The position numbers and the translations under genes were made by a program. A stretch of 22,396 nt of DNA. Source: DATGHS01 sp035307785. GTDB taxonomy: Bacteria; Planctomycetota; Planctomycetia; Gemmatales; Gemmataceae. Of the stretch, positions 10,041-16,468 are shown piece after piece (the first letter of the stretch is position 1; each line of letters opens with the position of its first letter). Below the pieces are notes generated by a model. That model made no database searches. It saw only the letters and a list, made by a program, of their open reading frames with translations, and was not told the DNA's origin. The stretch lies in NCBI GenBank assembly GCA_035307785.1, contig DATGHS010000516.1, forward strand, positions 1 to 22,396. Direction: 5' to 3'.

Positions 10041-10086
10041 CGTTTCGTTTCAGGGGGGGTGTCTTTCATTTGGTGAAACGGAAACG
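10041..10086. repeat. Imperfect hairpin with GAAACG/CGTTTC words
   Basis: CGTTTCGTTTCA (10041-10052) pairs with TGAAACGGAAACG (10074-10086), with a single bulged G. The loop holds seven consecutive G residues (10053-10059). It could be a terminator for the kinase gene or a regulatory site; no T-tract follows. Confidence 0.45.
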
Positions 10087-10312
10087 AAAGCCTCCGCCTA
10101 CCCCTCACTCGCCCTCCCCATACCGCGACGCCATCGCCCCAGCCATCCTGGTTACACTCGGTCAATTTGGGAATCATAGCTGCACTGTCATTCTGGCAGT
10201 ATGGTTTCTTGCCAAGAGCGCTCCATTTTTGGGAGATCGTCTTGCCCTAAGTCTTTAGCTTCAATCAAGTTGCAAATCGGACTCTTTCGCCAGAAGTCGA
10301 ATCAGAATTGTT

Positions 10313-10332
10313 TGGCACGCGGTTTGTATAAT
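10313..10332 (+). promoter_or_regulatory. Candidate sigma-54-like promoter overlapping a TATAAT box
   Basis: TGGCACG-N4-TTGTA (10313-10328) matches the sigma-54 consensus TGGCACG-N4-TTGCA except for GC to GT at -12; the GG to GT spacing is the required 10 bases. A perfect TATAAT (10327-10332) overlaps its end, but no good -35 box lies 16-18 bases upstream of it. Either would give a leader of about 125 bases before the first Hsp20 start. Confidence 0.45.
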
Positions 10333-10396
10333 AACAGCATTGGTATAAGCGTATTCTCGCTTCAATTTGGAGCGGTCTCAACAATTACGGATTTCA

Positions 10397-10431
10397 GCGG
10401 CTCCCATCTTCCTTTTCGCAAAGGGAGCCGC
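10397..10431 (+). promoter_or_regulatory. Leader hairpin of the Hsp20 transcript
   Basis: GCGGCTCCC (10397-10405) and GGGAGCCGC (10423-10431) are exact complements around a 17-nt loop. Just downstream, AGAGA-GTG-TCTCT (10432-10444) can form a small hairpin, and the same CTCT (10441-10444) could instead pair with AGAG at 10452-10455, next to the ribosome site. Such alternatives could tune translation with temperature; this is inference. Confidence 0.45.
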
Positions 10432-10464
10432 AGAGAGTGTCTCTAACAATGAGAGGAGGAGATC

Positions 10465-10899
10465 ATGACGCAAGTACGCTTTGGCGATTTGTGGAGCGAA
10501 ATGGGCCGGGTGAATGAAGAGTTGAATCGGCTCTTTGGCCGGTTCAACGGTTCGGCGCGAACATTTCCGCCGCAAGGTCCGGCCATCAATGTCTGGGAAG
10601 ATGAGCAAAACGTTTATGCAGAAGCCGATCTACCCGGCATGGACATGAAGAAACTCGAAGTGCTCGTGGTCGAGGGCAATGTGCTGACCATTCAGGGCGA
10701 GCGAAGCGTCGAACCGCCAGAAGGCGCGGTTTGGCATCGGCAAGAACGTGGCTTCGGCCAGTTCATGCGGCAGATTACACTACCGGCGATGATCGATGCG
10801 GACAAGGTCGAGGCCAAGTACGAAAACGGTGTGCTGTTATTGACTTTGCCCAAGAGCGAGGCAGCCAAGCCGAAGAAGATCAATGTCGTCAGCGCGTGA
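10465..10899 (+). CDS. Small heat-shock protein, Hsp20/alpha-crystallin family (first copy)
   Basis: 144 residues. The alpha-crystallin domain spans about residues 38-140: PAINVWEDEQNVYAEADLPG opens it, LEVLVVEGNVLTIQGERS forms the central strands, and the family signature is KVEAKYENGVLLLTLPKSE (A-x-x-x-N-G-V-L). The N-terminal arm (MTQVRFGDLWSEMGRVNEEL) is amphipathic, as usual for oligomer assembly. The protein is an ATP-independent holdase for unfolding cytosolic proteins. The start is ATG 10465, with a strong GGAGGAG site. The second Hsp20 gene lies 105 bases downstream, separated by an inverted repeat, and one terminator follows both, so they likely form an operon. Confidence 0.95.
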   Translation: MTQVRFGDLWSEMGRVNEELNRLFGRFNGSARTFPPQGPAINVWEDEQNVYAEADLPGMDMKKLEVLVVEGNVLTIQGERSVEPPEGAVWHRQERGFGQFMRQITLPAMIDADKVEAKYENGVLLLTLPKSEAAKPKKINVVSA

Positions 10900-10904
10900 A
10901 AGGC

Positions 10905-10962
10905 AGGTCAGGCTTTCCACCCTGACTTGATGCCCCAGCGGTCAAGCTAAAAAGCCTGACCT
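10905..10962. repeat. Inverted repeat between the two Hsp20 genes
   Basis: AGGTCAGGCTTT (10905-10916) and AAAGCCTGACCT (10951-10962) are exact complements around a 34-nt loop that contains a further partial copy, CCCTGACTT (10920-10928). It starts six bases after the first Hsp20 stop, where it could protect or cut the shared transcript and set the ratio of the two proteins. Confidence 0.75.
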
Positions 10963-11004
10963 ACTCGAGTGAAAACAAGTTGCTTTTCTTAAGGAGACAT
11001 AACC

Positions 11005-11394
11005 ATGGCCGACACTGCTCTGGAACGTGAAAAGCCGGGTGAAGTAGCTCAGGTCGAGAAAGACCGCGGGCTGACGCTGACCCCGCGTGTAGACATTCTG
11101 GAAACCGATGATGAATTGCTGTTGTACGTGGATCTGCCGGGCGTGAAACCTGACGGAGTGGACATTCGCTTCGAAAACGGCGAATTGTTCCTGCATGGCC
11201 GGCGTGCCCAGCGGCACGCGGGCAAACCGTGGCTCTGGGAATATGAAACCGCCAGCTTCCAGCGTGTTTTCCGCGTGGCGGAGAACATTGCCGCCGACAA
11301 GATTAGCGCGGAGCTGAAGAACGGCGTGCTGACGGTTCGCCTGCCGAAGGTGGAAGCAGCCAAACCGCGGCGGATCGCGGTAAAAGGCGAGTAA
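11005..11394 (+). CDS. Small heat-shock protein, Hsp20 family (second copy)
   Basis: 129 residues. The alpha-crystallin domain spans about residues 26-127: LTPRVDILETDDELLLYVDL, PGVKPDGVDIRFENGELFLH, and the signature ISAELKNGVLTVRLPKVEA. The N-terminal arm (MADTALEREKPGEVAQVEKD) is short and highly charged, unlike the amphipathic arm of the first copy, so the two probably differ in oligomer form or clients and may co-assemble. The end KPRRIAVKGE lacks a clear I-x-I tail. The start is ATG 11005, with AAGGAG about nine bases upstream. An intrinsic terminator follows 21 bases after the stop. Confidence 0.95.
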   Translation: MADTALEREKPGEVAQVEKDRGLTLTPRVDILETDDELLLYVDLPGVKPDGVDIRFENGELFLHGRRAQRHAGKPWLWEYETASFQRVFRVAENIAADKISAELKNGVLTVRLPKVEAAKPRRIAVKGE

Positions 11395-11415
11395 GCTTTG
11401 GTGCGATCCGCGCGT

Positions 11416-11445
11416 GCCGCCGGGTTGTTCCCGGCGGCTTTTTTT
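11416..11445 (+). terminator. Intrinsic terminator of the Hsp20 operon
   Basis: GCCGCCGGG (11416-11424) and CCCGGCGGC (11430-11438) form a perfect 9-bp GC stem with loop TTGTT, followed by seven T residues. It points in the plus direction only. The convergent acyltransferase gene ends seven bases further on. Confidence 0.93.
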
Positions 11446-11451
11446 GTTGCC

Positions 11452-12720
11452 TCAAATTCGCAGGAACACCCGTTGCCGGTAGAGCCACCAGCAGATGAGC
11501 CAGAACACGAGCAGCACACTAAGCGATTGCATGATGGGCGAATAATCGCCACTGCGCAACACGAAGCCGTAGCTGTCGCCGAGACTATGGCTCCAGGCCA
11601 CGAAGCGGTCGGACATGTTTTTGAAGACGTTTTCGCCGGCATGAATCTGAATTTGTTTCGCGGTCCAGCCGCGCAATAACTGGCCCATCAGGTATATCAG
11701 GATGGAATTCATGCCGAAGACCCGCAGCGGGTAAATCCAGAAGCGAAGGTTAATCACATCCACCACCAGGAAAAATGCGCCGAGAATCCAGAAGCAATAG
11801 GCGCCGCTAAAAAGCACCCATGACGGGGTCCATATGCGCTTGATGATGGGGCATAGCGTGAATTTATCGGGAATGGGTTGACCGATGGCGTCGCCGAGTT
11901 GGCCGAGACCGCCAGTGGCGATGGCGAGCACCATGCAAATAATGCCGCTGCCGAAGAGCATCGCAGTTTTGCGCCCCAGCGACCGTTCACTTTGCAGCAA
12001 CTCTCCGGCCATCACGCCAAAGAGCATCGTTACCATGGATGGCACGAAATTCAATGTGGCATAATGACCCTTGTTCCCCGGGTAACCATAATTGGGCGGA
12101 AACTTACTTAAGAACAGAATGTCAATCCGTTCCGCAAAGTTGGAATCAGGCCGGAAATGATCCACAAACGTGGTCGCGTCTTGAACCTGATGGAAAACGA
12201 ACAACATCCAGTAACACACAAGGATGGCCGCCGCCGCGAATAGTTGAACCAACTTCGGCCGGCCCATTAACAAGAACACAAAGAAGTAGCCGAGTCCGAT
12301 TTGCGCCAGGACGTTGAAGAACTCCCAACGGGTGCGATCACCTTTGGAGGGATTTCCCCACGCGGAAGCGAGGAAGACACCTAGGAGCACCAGTACGATG
12401 GAACGAATCTCCGCGTGCATGGCCATGTTCATGAAGCCGTCGCCGCGGTTTCGCCGGGCCGCATAGGAGAACGGCATCGACACGCCGACCATGAACATGA
12501 ACGAAGGCTGAATCAAGTCCCAGTAGGAACAACCGACGACCCAATTCTGGCTAATCCATTTCGGATGATCAAAGTGATACGCCAGCAGCCGCCAGGTTTG
12601 GCTCGTGGATTCGAACTGCTTCGCCACTTCGGGAAGCCCGAAGCCCGCCGCAGCCAGCGTAAGCATAATGAGCCCGCGGTACGCATCCAGCGACGCCAAT
12701 CGTTGCAATGGTGGGGGCAT
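11452..12720 (-). CDS. DUF5009/NagX-like multi-pass membrane acyltransferase
   Basis: 422 residues with about ten hydrophobic segments. The N-terminal RLASLDAYRGLIMLTLAAAG matches the start of heparan-alpha-glucosaminide N-acetyltransferase-like proteins (COG4299, DUF5009). Further landmarks are WDLIQPSFMFMVGVSMPFSY and FFNVLAQIGLGYFFVFLLMG; a His-containing loop (YHFDHPKW) may hold the catalytic histidine. Members move acetyl or acyl groups across the membrane onto sugars, but the substrate is unknown here. The start is ATG 12720, with GAGGA five bases upstream. It is separated from the upstream secreted-protein gene by a 29-bp palindrome, so it may have its own transcript or be processed. 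It ends convergently with the Hsp20 operon. Confidence 0.85.
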   Translation of the reverse strand: MPPPLQRLASLDAYRGLIMLTLAAAGFGLPEVAKQFESTSQTWRLLAYHFDHPKWISQNWVVGCSYWDLIQPSFMFMVGVSMPFSYAARRNRGDGFMNMAMHAEIRSIVLVLLGVFLASAWGNPSKGDRTRWEFFNVLAQIGLGYFFVFLLMGRPKLVQLFAAAAILVCYWMLFVFHQVQDATTFVDHFRPDSNFAERIDILFLSKFPPNYGYPGNKGHYATLNFVPSMVTMLFGVMAGELLQSERSLGRKTAMLFGSGIICMVLAIATGGLGQLGDAIGQPIPDKFTLCPIIKRIWTPSWVLFSGAYCFWILGAFFLVVDVINLRFWIYPLRVFGMNSILIYLMGQLLRGWTAKQIQIHAGENVFKNMSDRFVAWSHSLGDSYGFVLRSGDYSPIMQSLSVLLVFWLICWWLYRQRVFLRI

Positions 12721-12736
12721 AGGATCCTCGTATTCC

Positions 12737-12797
12737 TACGAGCCGGACGCGTAAGCGACCGATCGAAGCGATCGGTCGCTTACGCGTCCGGCTCGTA
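12737..12797. repeat. Long intergenic palindrome, 29-bp perfect arms, 3-nt loop
   Basis: 12737-12765 and 12769-12797 are exact reverse complements around the loop AAG. The outer part begins TACGAGCCGGACGCGTAAGC and the inner part is GACCGATCG. It fills almost the whole gap between two minus-strand genes, ending one base before the stop codon of the upstream gene, and is capable of cruciform or a very stable RNA hairpin. Confidence 0.95.
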
Positions 12798-12798
12798 A

Positions 12799-13680
12799 TT
12801 ACTCTTCGAGGCGCAGTGCATAGAAGCCGCCCTCGCGGTCTTCTATCTTGCTGGTGCCAGCAATGGCTTTGCCGTCGCCGGTGAACATGTAGCCTTCAAA
12901 CGCTTCTTCCGTCCGCGGGAACTTGATCGTGAACAGAATCTTATGGTTCGGCTTCGACACCGAACCGCTCACGTCGTATTCGCGCTTATCGAGGTCGGTC
13001 ACGAAAGTGCCGGTGATGTCGTTTTCGTCATTCACTTTGATGCGCAGCGTTCCCGAGCGCCGGCCGTCATCGTAGAACTTGTAGGTGCCGTTGAAGGATT
13101 TCGAATCGAACTTGCCGGTGCTGAAGTCCATCTTTTCGCCTTTGGCCGGCTTGGCATCGGGAAGCTGCTTGGTGAGCAGATACATCTTCGCCTTGCCCAC
13201 GGGCTTGACGACGAGTTGCTTCGGCTGCGGTTCGCTCACCACGAGATCGCCGCCTAGCTTGGCCGGCACCACCTGGCCCAGGTCGAGATGGAAGTGAAAA
13301 TCGGGAAATAGGCTGATGTTCTTTCCTTCAGCCAGAATCGCGCGTTCGCTGGCCTCGCGCATGGTCGCGAAACGCTCGATGCGCAGGATCGGCACTACCA
13401 CCGGCTCGCTACCCGGCGGACCGGGGATCTTTTGCCTCGCGGCGGTCACTAGAAGTTTCGCCCAGCGAGCTTCGTTCGTGTAGACGACGATCATGGCCGC
13501 TTTCACGTTCGGCAGCACCTGATCGTTGTCGAGAATCATTTCGGCTGTCAATTCGGTGATTGGCTTGGCCTCGGCGGCTTCGGGGACTTTGGCGAGCACC
13601 GGGTTCGTGTAATTATCGAAGGCATCCGCGCGCGCGCTTGCGGTGATGCAGAACAAACAAAGGAGCGCCAGCCATCGCAT
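12799..13680 (-). CDS. Secreted protein of unknown function
   Basis: 293 residues from ATG 13680, chosen over GTG 13698 because GGAG lies eight bases upstream and a signal peptide follows (MRWLALLCLFCITASARADA). The mature part has an N-terminal alpha/beta region (MIVVYTNEARWAKLLVTAAR; ILRIERFATMREASERAILA) and a C-terminal beta-rich region (FNGTYKFYDDGRRSGTLRIK; EYDVSGSVSKPNHKILFTIK; FEGYMFTGDGKAIAGTSKIE). The latter looks like a lipocalin-like or single-sheet barrel, as in proteins that report modified ligands or matrix. I do not recognise a family. It is followed by the 29-bp palindrome and preceded by a 10-bp hairpin, which isolates it from both neighbours. Export to periplasm or surface is well supported; function is not. 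Confidence 0.85.
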   Translation of the reverse strand: MRWLALLCLFCITASARADAFDNYTNPVLAKVPEAAEAKPITELTAEMILDNDQVLPNVKAAMIVVYTNEARWAKLLVTAARQKIPGPPGSEPVVVPILRIERFATMREASERAILAEGKNISLFPDFHFHLDLGQVVPAKLGGDLVVSEPQPKQLVVKPVGKAKMYLLTKQLPDAKPAKGEKMDFSTGKFDSKSFNGTYKFYDDGRRSGTLRIKVNDENDITGTFVTDLDKREYDVSGSVSKPNHKILFTIKFPRTEEAFEGYMFTGDGKAIAGTSKIEDREGGFYALRLEE

Positions 13681-13699
13681 GGTTTGATCTCCAGCCACG

Positions 13700-13723
13700 G
13701 CCCAGGGACTTCCGTCCCTGGGC
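13700..13723. repeat. Hairpin repeat, GCCCAGGGAC type
   Basis: GCCCAGGGAC (13700-13709) and GTCCCTGGGC (13714-13723) are exact complements with loop TTCC. A half copy of the same unit, 17 of 18 bases alike, lies at 16442-16459, so this is a dispersed element. It follows the 97-aa gene by six bases and may limit read-through. Confidence 0.85.
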
Positions 13724-13729
13724 TTTCGC

Positions 13730-14023
13730 TTATACGATTTCCACCCGGCTATGTTCGTCGAGCGTAATGCTGCTCAGTTCCCCGTTGTCCTTGGTGAAGT
13801 GGATCGTGGGCACAATGATGTCGTCTTCGGGCACGCGCTGCGTCGAAAGGCCGGTGGCAAGGTAGTTGATGTCACGGAATACACCTTCCACGGTCGCAGG
13901 CCAGCTGCGGCTGCCAACGCGCACCGTTTGCGTAATGCGAATGCGCGTGCCCGGCTTCAGACTCATCAACAAATCCTTCAGCGCTGGGTCGAGTTGGCGC
14001 GTGGGCAAAACAATGTCATTCAT
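13730..14023 (-). CDS. Conserved-looking 97-aa protein coupled to ilvN, unknown function
   Basis: 97 residues: MNDIVLPTRQLDPALKDLLM, then SLKPGTRIRITQTVRVGSRS, VFRDINYLATGLSTQRVPED and IIVPTIHFTKDNGELSSITL. The pattern of short strands, with KPGTRIRITQTVRVG and a closing HSRVEIV, suggests a small all-beta fold. The start is ATG 14023, overlapping the ilvN stop as ATGA, with AAGGAG seven bases upstream inside the end of ilvN. Translation is therefore probably coupled to ilvN. No known acetolactate synthase partner looks like this, and I cannot assign a family. It could be a general small RNA- or protein-binding factor that happens to be encoded here. Confidence 0.8.
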   Translation of the reverse strand: MNDIVLPTRQLDPALKDLLMSLKPGTRIRITQTVRVGSRSWPATVEGVFRDINYLATGLSTQRVPEDDIIVPTIHFTKDNGELSSITLDEHSRVEIV

Positions 14024-14517
14024 GTCGCGGCTCCTTGACTCGATATGCCGCGCACCAGCGCGATTCGGCCGGTGCGGGCCAGTTCGCGGATGCCGTAGGG
14101 CCGCATGAGTTCGATGAAGGCTTCGATCTTCCGCTCGTTGCCGCTGATCTCGATCATCAACGAATCCGGGGCGATATCGACGACCCGTGCCCGGAACATA
14201 TCGACCAGGTAAGAGATCTCGACGCGCTTCTCCGGCTGGGCCGTCACCTTGATCAACATCAAATCGCGCTCGACGTAGTCCTCGCTCGAAATGTCCATCA
14301 CCTTCACGACGGTGACGATTTTGCCCAGTTGTTTGCGCACCTGATCGAGTTCGGCATCGTCGCCGTGGACCACGAAGGTCATGCGCGACAGTTCCGGCGA
14401 CTCGGTTTCACCTACGGCCAGGCTGTCGATATTGAAGCCGCGCGACGCCAGCATGCCGGAGACATGCGCGAGCACGCCCGGTTGATTCTGCACCAGCGCC
14501 GACAAAACATGCCGCAT
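14020..14517 (-). CDS. ilvN: Acetolactate synthase small (regulatory) subunit
   Basis: 165 residues, the normal length for IlvN/IlvH. The N-terminal ACT domain (about 3-75) shows MRHVLSALVQNQPGVLAHVS, GMLASRGFNIDSLAVGETE and LSRMTFVVHGDD, the valine-binding fold of the family. The C-terminal domain has RDLMLIKVTAQPEKRVEISY, FRARVVDIAPDSLMIEISG and MRPYGIRELARTGRIALVRG. The subunit activates the catalytic IlvB subunit and gives feedback inhibition by valine in branched-chain amino-acid synthesis. The start is ATG 14517 with GGAG ten bases upstream; a longer frame to 14580 has no family sequence. No ilvB or ilvC is in the window. A 26-bp inverted repeat lies upstream, and a 97-aa gene overlaps the stop by four bases. 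Confidence 0.95.
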   Translation of the reverse strand: MRHVLSALVQNQPGVLAHVSGMLASRGFNIDSLAVGETESPELSRMTFVVHGDDAELDQVRKQLGKIVTVVKVMDISSEDYVERDLMLIKVTAQPEKRVEISYLVDMFRARVVDIAPDSLMIEISGNERKIEAFIELMRPYGIRELARTGRIALVRGISSQGAAT

Positions 14518-14590
14518 GAATTCGATTCTCCACGAGTTGAGTCTGTGGGGAATCATAGAAATGCGCACGCTTGGCCGCAAGCGAACTGGG

Positions 14591-14654
14591 AACGTAGAAC
14601 GGAATTTATTCCGTTCGCGAATTCACCGGAACGGAATAAATTCCGTTCCACGTT
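14591..14654. repeat. Intergenic inverted repeat, 26-bp arms with one mismatch
   Basis: 14591-14616 and 14629-14654 are reverse complements with one mismatch (14596) and a 12-nt loop. Each arm is itself a palindrome, AACGGAAT-TT-ATTCCGTT, so the site can fold as two small hairpins or one long one. It lies between the 87-aa gene and ilvN. Confidence 0.9.
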
Positions 14655-14674
14655 GACTCGCTTCGGCAAGCGGC

Positions 14675-14938
14675 TCAGCCCCAGCCAAGAGCTTGTTTCA
14701 GTTCCTCCAAGCCGCCTTGAACCGCGGCCTCGGCAGTGGGATAAACGGTGGCTTTGTCCAGGCGCTTGCCGTTGTTGCGCTGCGTGACGGCACAGGTGAA
14801 CTTGCCGGCCGCGGGAGTGACCATGGCGGCGTATTCCTGCATGTTGCTGAGCAGGATGAGCCAGGTGTTGGCGCTGATGCCGGGGCGAATCTGGCCGCCA
14901 CGTTGGGAGAGCCATTCGGGGGTGGGGATTGTGGTCAT
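14675..14938 (-). CDS. 87-aa protein coupled to an MFS gene, unknown function
   Basis: MTTIPTPEWLSQRGGQIRPG starts the protein, followed by ISANTWLILLSNMQEYAAMV, TPAAGKFTCAVTQRNNGKRL and the helix AEAAVQGGLEELKQALGWG. The C-terminal half (strand, basic turn, strand, helix) resembles small one-domain folds, but I cannot name the family. The start is ATG 14938, overlapping the stop of the MFS gene as ATGA, so translation is likely coupled to the transporter. No signal peptide or membrane segment is visible. A 26-bp inverted repeat follows before ilvN. Confidence 0.7.
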   Translation of the reverse strand: MTTIPTPEWLSQRGGQIRPGISANTWLILLSNMQEYAAMVTPAAGKFTCAVTQRNNGKRLDKATVYPTAEAAVQGGLEELKQALGWG

Positions 14939-16350
14939 TCAGGGAGTGGTTTGCCTTTCGTTTCCGGCAGGAACGGCAGCACCAATAGGCCAAGCAGGAA
15001 CACCGTGCACATGGCCAAACCTGCATAGCGAAACGGCTCGGTATATCCCTTAAAGACATCGTTCGTGAGGATGGCCAGCGCAATTGGCCCACTAGCCGCG
15101 ACAAATCGACCGACATTGTAGCAGAACGATGTGCCCGTTGCGCGCAGCCGGGTCGGAAACAACTCCGGCAAATAGATGGCATAGCCGCCAAACAGGGCCA
15201 ACTGGCAGAAGCCCATCAATGGCGTCATCCACAAGATGTCGCTGCGGGTCTTCATGAACAAGAAGAACCCGCCCGTGCTTATCGCCGCAAGGACAAAGAA
15301 GATCGCGAACGTTATTCGACGACCGAGCCATTGGGTGACCACGCTAAATGCCGACATACCGAAGAATGCGCCGATATTCATCATGAGCGAGGTCACGCCG
15401 GCCCAGATGATGGTCTGGCCTTTGATGTATTGGGCCGCTTCATCTCCAGACATTCCGAGTTGTCTAGCCTCGGTCCTAAAGGTTGGCGGCAGAATGGTCT
15501 GCTGCAGATCGTAACTAAAAAAACCGATGCCCCATAGACCTACGACGCCGGCGAACGACAATAACATGCCGAGCAACGCATGCCGACGGATTTCACTGGC
15601 GCCTAGCAATTCGGCATAGGAACCGAGCTTTTTGCCCACTCCGGCCGCTGCCGCCTTGCGAGCCTGTTGCCAGGAATCCGGTTCCGCCAGCCTGCGCTGG
15701 ATCAAGATCACCAGCATGGCCGGCGCAATCCCGATGAGAAACATCATCCTCCAAGAATTAAGCGGCTTGAGGCCATTCAGGCGTCCATTGAGTTCCAGTA
15801 AGCCGAACAAAATAAACAAGCCGGCCGCAGTACAGTTGCCGATGGCCGATAACGCTTGCATCATTCCCAGCGAGTAGGGCCGAGCCCGCGCTGGCATTGT
15901 CTCTGCCAACAGGGCGACGGCCGCGCCAAATACGCCGCCAACGCCCAGCCCAGTCAGAAACCGGTAGGCGCAGAAGTCATAGACCGACATCGACAAGGCG
16001 CTCAAGCCAGTGAAAACCGAGTACAGCAAGATCGTGAGCGTCAGCGTGCGCACCCGGCCCAAGCGGTCGCCGAATATGCCAAACACCAATCCCCCAAAGG
16101 CCCAACCAATCAAAAAGATTGACGTCGATGCCGTGGACCACCATGTTACCGTTTCCGGTGGGGCCGCGCTACCGAGCAAATGGGTCACCGCTGTCTTACG
16201 CGCCAGTGTAAACAACTGCTGATCCATGCAGTCGGCCATCCAAGCGATGGCGGCCACGGCGAACACGATCCAATGGTAACCGGTGAGTTCGCCTAACCAC
16301 GATTTGCTGTTGGGCGCAGGCGATTCGGCAACCGGTTCCCGGATTTGCAT
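14935..16350 (-). CDS. MFS transporter (sugar/acid permease-like)
   Basis: 471 residues from ATG 16350, chosen because GAGG lies six bases upstream and the first transmembrane helix starts at about residue 25; the frame also runs upstream to 16512, through a microrepeat. Twelve hydrophobic segments are visible. The signature loop between helices 2 and 3 is FGIFGDRLGRVRTL, and the equivalent loop in the second half is GRRITFAIFF. LTGLGVGGVFGAAVALLAET and YLPELFPTRLRATGTSF are typical of the metabolite:H+ symporter and sialate/aromatic-acid permease groups. The substrate cannot be read from the sequence. The 87-aa gene overlaps its stop by four bases, and the lipoyl-like gene ends 118 bases upstream. 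The protein is probably in the inner membrane and driven by proton flux. Confidence 0.9.
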   Translation of the reverse strand: MQIREPVAESPAPNSKSWLGELTGYHWIVFAVAAIAWMADCMDQQLFTLARKTAVTHLLGSAAPPETVTWWSTASTSIFLIGWAFGGLVFGIFGDRLGRVRTLTLTILLYSVFTGLSALSMSVYDFCAYRFLTGLGVGGVFGAAVALLAETMPARARPYSLGMMQALSAIGNCTAAGLFILFGLLELNGRLNGLKPLNSWRMMFLIGIAPAMLVILIQRRLAEPDSWQQARKAAAAGVGKKLGSYAELLGASEIRRHALLGMLLSFAGVVGLWGIGFFSYDLQQTILPPTFRTEARQLGMSGDEAAQYIKGQTIIWAGVTSLMMNIGAFFGMSAFSVVTQWLGRRITFAIFFVLAAISTGGFFLFMKTRSDILWMTPLMGFCQLALFGGYAIYLPELFPTRLRATGTSFCYNVGRFVAASGPIALAILTNDVFKGYTEPFRYAGLAMCTVFLLGLLVLPFLPETKGKPLPE

Positions 16351-16402
16351 GACGAGCCTCGGCGGGAGACTATCGGCGGGGGGATGGTGGTGGTATAGGG
16401 AA

Positions 16403-16434
16403 ATGGTGAGTGGAGAGTAGTGAATGGCGAGTGG
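16403..16434. repeat. Intergenic 21-base-period microrepeat
   Basis: ATGGTGAGTGG (16403-16413) and ATGGCGAGTGG (16424-16434) are 21 bases apart and differ by one base, with AGAGTAGTGA between. Read on the minus strand the frame gives AIHYSPLT-type peptides. It lies upstream of the MFS start and has the same period as the microrepeat inside the DUF1553 gene. Confidence 0.6.
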
Positions 16435-16441
16435 TACGAAT

Positions 16442-16459
16442 GCCCAGGGACGGAAATCC
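16442..16459. repeat. Half copy of the GCCCAGGGAC hairpin element
   Basis: GCCCAGGGACGGAAATCC matches the reverse complement of the 13700-13723 element at 17 of 18 bases; the right arm that would complete the hairpin has diverged (GTAGGCC). This shows the element is dispersed and decays. Confidence 0.6.
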
Positions 16460-16468
16460 GTAGGCCGT

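Larger units (their letters stand above)
9858..10464. other. 607-base gene-free region upstream of the Hsp20 operon
   Basis: No frame here has a credible protein: the longest (minus 9935-10177) has no ribosome site or family pattern. Visible structures are a palindrome GATTTC-AC-GAAATC (10026-10039), a longer hairpin with arms at 10041-10052 and 10074-10086 around a G-tract (10053-10059), a C-rich stretch near 10090-10145, the candidate promoter at 10313-10332, and leader hairpins at 10347-10444. The first 150 bases after the kinase stop show nothing I can name. Confidence 0.6.

Noticed and set aside
9935..10177. Minus-strand 80-codon frame in the gene-free region
   Set aside because: Low-complexity translation, no ribosome site, crosses the hairpin at 10041-10086.
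10321..10464. CIRCE operator (HrcA site) upstream of the Hsp20 genes
   Set aside because: No TTAGCACTC-N9-GAGTGCTAA or near match; the hairpins present have unrelated arms.
14035..14787. 250-codon plus-strand frame over ilvN
   Set aside because: It is antisense to ilvN, which has full ACT-domain conservation, and its His/Arg/Asp-rich translation has no fold pattern.
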